This document shows positions 57,512 through 60,000 of a stretch of 60,000 nucleotides of DNA, one piece after another (the stretch's first letter is position 1; each line of letters begins with the position of its first letter). Source of the stretch: Apostichopus japonicus (taxonomy: Eukaryota; Echinodermata; Holothuroidea; Aspidochirotida; Stichopodidae); assembly GCF_037975245.1 (NCBI RefSeq), contig NC_092579.1, positions 17,979,678-18,039,677 on the forward strand, read 5' to 3'. The notes under the pieces are model-generated. The model was not told where the DNA came from, made no database searches, and was given only the letters and a program-made list of their open reading frames with translations. Made by a program: the position numbers and the translations under genes.

Positions 57512-59290
57512 CAGTGGCGTAGCCAGGATTTTTTCGGTGGGGGGGGTGCTGAGGGGCTTGAACATTTCCTGGGGGGGCTTGACCATTTATTTGTTACTAT
57601 CTAAGCGGAGTGCCACCATGAGTTGGTGCGCAGCATACCAAAATATTTTAGCTAAAAAGGCCTCCTAGATTGTTGGAAATGACACTTCCCAGGCCTTCTA
57701 AGCTGCTCTAAGTTTTTCTCAACATCCTTTATTTTGAGATCCCATGTTTTGATATGGCCATCAAATAGCTTAGTGAAATAGAAAAAAAAAACAATCTGGT
57801 AAGTTACTTTGAAATATCATGACATATCTTTTGTGAGTTTGACACCGGCATTGACATTTTTCGACAAATCTGCAAATGGCGCGTGGAAAATAAAGAAAGA
57901 TTGACTGGGCTTTCAGCCAAGTAACATACTGAAATGACCGAACTATATGTCAAACTGACATCAAAGATTGCGTCTGAAATATTATTAGGGTGATAGACTG
58001 ATTGGCCGGCAGTGGCGGAGCGACACTATCTAAGCGGAGCGCCACCACAGGTTGGCGCGTACAGTAGCGTACACAAATTTTTTGAGTAAAGATATTCCCT
58101 AGATCGCCGGAAATGACCCTTTCCGGGCCTTGCTAATTTGCAGATAAACGGAGAATAAATATGTGTCATCGCCATTTGTGACAAGTCGGAAGTTTATATG
58201 GGTGTTGAAAGTACATGCGCTTCATCACAATCCTTGTAGTATCTTTGTGAGTGCTCATGTTTTCGAAAAAATAGATCGAAAACCCCGTACAGTTCTTGGA
58301 AAGAGTTTCGTACAACAGAATTAGGTGCCGATTAATTAAATACCGCCGTACGTTAGAGCATTTTGTCAGTAAACTACACCAACAAATTGTGACAATGTTA
58401 ATAGGACCCTAGATGAAAGTGCAATAAAAAAAGTCAATAATCTCGAATAAGTAAAAAGTGCTAAAAAGCTGAAAAGGGCGTCAGCAGTCCATTTGAGTCC
58501 GTCGGGGGGGGGGGGGCATCAGCCCCTGACTGTTTGGACGCTCCGCCACTGTTGGCCGGTAGTTCTCAGCGATAGTGTTGTCTCCTTTCTTGAAAATTTG
58601 GGTTTTTAGCGGTTTTAAGAGCATCAGGGTACGTCCCAGAAGTGAAAACCCGATTGAAAATGTAACAGGGTATCAAAGCAATGATGCGAGCAATGATGTG
58701 AGAAACATGTGTATGTCAGCATTTTTTACCTTTTAACATCTTCTTTGGCATTCAAGTACCTGGAAACCACCTTTCTATAAGGGTATAGTATTGCTCACTA
58801 GCTTGTTTGATCAGTTAATGCACACTGGTTACAAGATACTGATTGGCTGTTTGTATTAGTATTTATTTGCATGTTAGGGATTATGGATATTTTAAAAAAG
58901 AGTGACAAAGACAAAGTTTGCCCGAACAGTCGAACACACAGATTCAGTAGTAAACATTATGTGTGTTGTAGTCTTGTAGAGCGGGAATTATATTATTCGA
59001 CGGTCGTTAACATGCGTTTTCAGTACAGTGCGACTACTGTAGACTTATCTGCCTATGCACTATGTCATGTCAGGTTTTTCAGCAACTATAGCCTACTGCC
59101 AGTCCACGGTCGAAGGGTCGTTCATGAGTGGTCATCATAGAGATTCGAGACCATTCAGACCAATGATATATATTTTCGCACATGTAATTTTGTTTTTGAC
59201 ACCCAAAATCTCAGTGGGGGGGCGACTGGGGGCAACAAGCTTTCATGGGGGCTATCGCCCCCCCCATGCCCCCCTGTAGCTACGCCACTG
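57512..59290. mobile_element. hAT-type element (1779 bp), TSD CCTAGCTC, host of a nested element
   Basis: Ends are CAGTGGCGTAGCCAGG and the reverse-complement-type TAGCTACGCCACTG. The exact direct repeat CCTAGCTC flanks it (57504-57511, 59291-59298). No transposase frame is recognised. It contains the element 58010-58551 and shares the internal block CTATCTAAGCGGAG, CCACCATGAGTTGG and GGAAATGACACTTCCCAGGC with other hAT elements here. Confidence 0.95.
58010..58551. mobile_element. Nested hAT-type MITE (542 bp), TSD TTGGCCGG
   Basis: Ends are CAGTGGCGGAGCGAC and GGACGCTCCGCCACTG, with the exact direct repeat TTGGCCGG (58002-58009, 58552-58559). It lies wholly inside the element at 57512-59290, so it inserted later. 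Its first 100 bp carry the same GAGCGCCACCACAGGTTGGC block as its host. Confidence 0.96.
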
Positions 59291-59698
59291 CCTAGCTCAC
59301 ACTGTATCCCTACATGACCTTTGGATACATATTCCATACTACTTAATCTCACTGTGTCCAATGGGCATATAAGTGGAAGGGGGGGGCGGCTACTAAGTAG
59401 GATAGACCTGCATTGGAAACATGTGTAACTAGGCTATATCTGAGTTCAAACACAAGCGTTAAAATGCCTCAGAACTCAATTTTTTTTATAGGTAAATATT
59501 ATAAGTACTTGCCCAATGTTAAATGAATGGTGGTTATGACATTCAGCACACAGCCAAGTACAGTAACACAAAGTTTGTCACCGGACCTGTATTGGGGTAC
59601 ACTTCAATCCAAGCATCACAAAAGACATTTTTTGTATATATGTACGCAGTTGTCAAACTCATTATCAATCACAACATGAAATATCAAACCTTTCTTAC

Positions 59699-59797
59699 CT
59701 GTCAAGGTTTTGTGTGCTCGTTTCAGTGGATGACTACTGTCACAGGAGCTTGTCTCAGATTCTGTAACACTTTCACAACTTTCCTCATCTGGAGGAA
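59699..59797 (-). CDS. Small acidic exon, copy of a repeated phase-1 exon (C)
   Basis: The 99-bp exon lies between a CTTTCAG acceptor and a GTAAGA donor, phase 1 at both ends. It encodes P-P-D-E-E-S-C-E-S-V-T-E-S-E-T-S-S-C-D-S, then H-P-L-K-R-A-H-K-T-L-T. It is a clear relative of the exon at 53316-53411. The symmetrical phase lets such exons be skipped or repeated without changing the frame. The family is not recognised. Confidence 0.75.
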
Positions 59798-60000
59798 CTG
59801 AAAGATATGCAAAAGATCATGAAGAATTTGTAGCTACAGAGTATACAGTTCATAATTATTTAAGAATGAAACAGATCCAACAGTAAGCTAATGGGGTCTT
59901 AATTTACCACTGTAACGTTAGCTAGGCGGTTTGGACTAGTCACTGACCATAACTGTGTGCTATGGTTTATCAAAGGTGGAAGCTATTTAACCGATCGTCA

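Larger units (their letters stand above)
56060..59600. repeat. Tandem intronic units of about 300-365 bp, about six, one split by a hAT element
   Basis: The anchor CTGGTCCATCTTATTTCAGG recurs near 56101, 56401, 56732, 57097, 57452 and, degraded, 59580. Other shared segments are AACATTAGGGGGACATAT, CCTTTGAATACATATTCC and TTTGTGTGTGTGGAGGG. Taking out the 1779-bp hAT insertion and its target copy restores a spacing of about 340 bp for the last unit. Confidence 0.85.

Overview
This window looks like a piece of an invertebrate animal nuclear genome. Genes are split by kilobase-scale introns with GT-AG junctions, the background is AT-rich, and non-autonomous hAT transposons, tRNA-derived SINEs, satellites and microsatellites are dense. 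The mix of families (an SLC22 transporter, a FES/FER-type tyrosine kinase, KMT5A-like SET fragments) would fit an echinoderm or another marine invertebrate, but the phylum is a guess and nothing here proves it.

Layout. (1) 0-3.4 kb, minus strand: the first three coding exons of an SLC22-family membrane transporter; the 3' part lies beyond the left edge. (2) 3.4-12.7 kb: no convincing gene. This stretch holds three hAT-type elements with 8-bp target duplications, several tRNA-derived SINEs, a three-unit tRNA-like tandem repeat, foldback hairpins and a 15-bp coding-like repeat. (3) 12.7-25.6 kb, plus strand: a few weak candidate exons, then two tandem copies of a broken two-exon SET-domain (lysine methyltransferase) gene. 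Both copies carry the same in-frame stop and the same 10-bp duplication. (4) 25.6-30.1 kb: AT-rich non-coding DNA with an 11-unit, about 64-bp minisatellite. (5) 30.17-48.7 kb, minus strand: exons encoding an SH2 domain followed by a tyrosine kinase domain of FES/FER type. The domain order and splice phases fit very well, but one kinase exon has a frame-breaking short-repeat expansion and the next has an in-frame TAG. Three further homologous small exons on the same strand (53.3, 55.4 and 59.7 kb) probably belong to the same or a related gene. (6) The 12-kb intron at 31-43 kb holds the most striking structure: roughly 300-bp satellite monomers in one orientation (31.5-34.1 kb) and then about 15-16 monomers in the opposite orientation (34.2-40.15 kb), so an imperfect giant inverted repeat. 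It is followed by six nearly identical head-to-tail copies of a tRNA-derived SINE unit (338 bp each). (7) 46-60 kb: introns loaded with hAT elements, one nested inside another, a 2.4-kb element flanked by TA, and two tandem-repeat blocks broken by a SINE and by a hAT element.

The genes do not form a functional cluster. The interest lies in repeat architecture inside a transcribed kinase gene, and in gene decay of the SET copies and possibly of the kinase.
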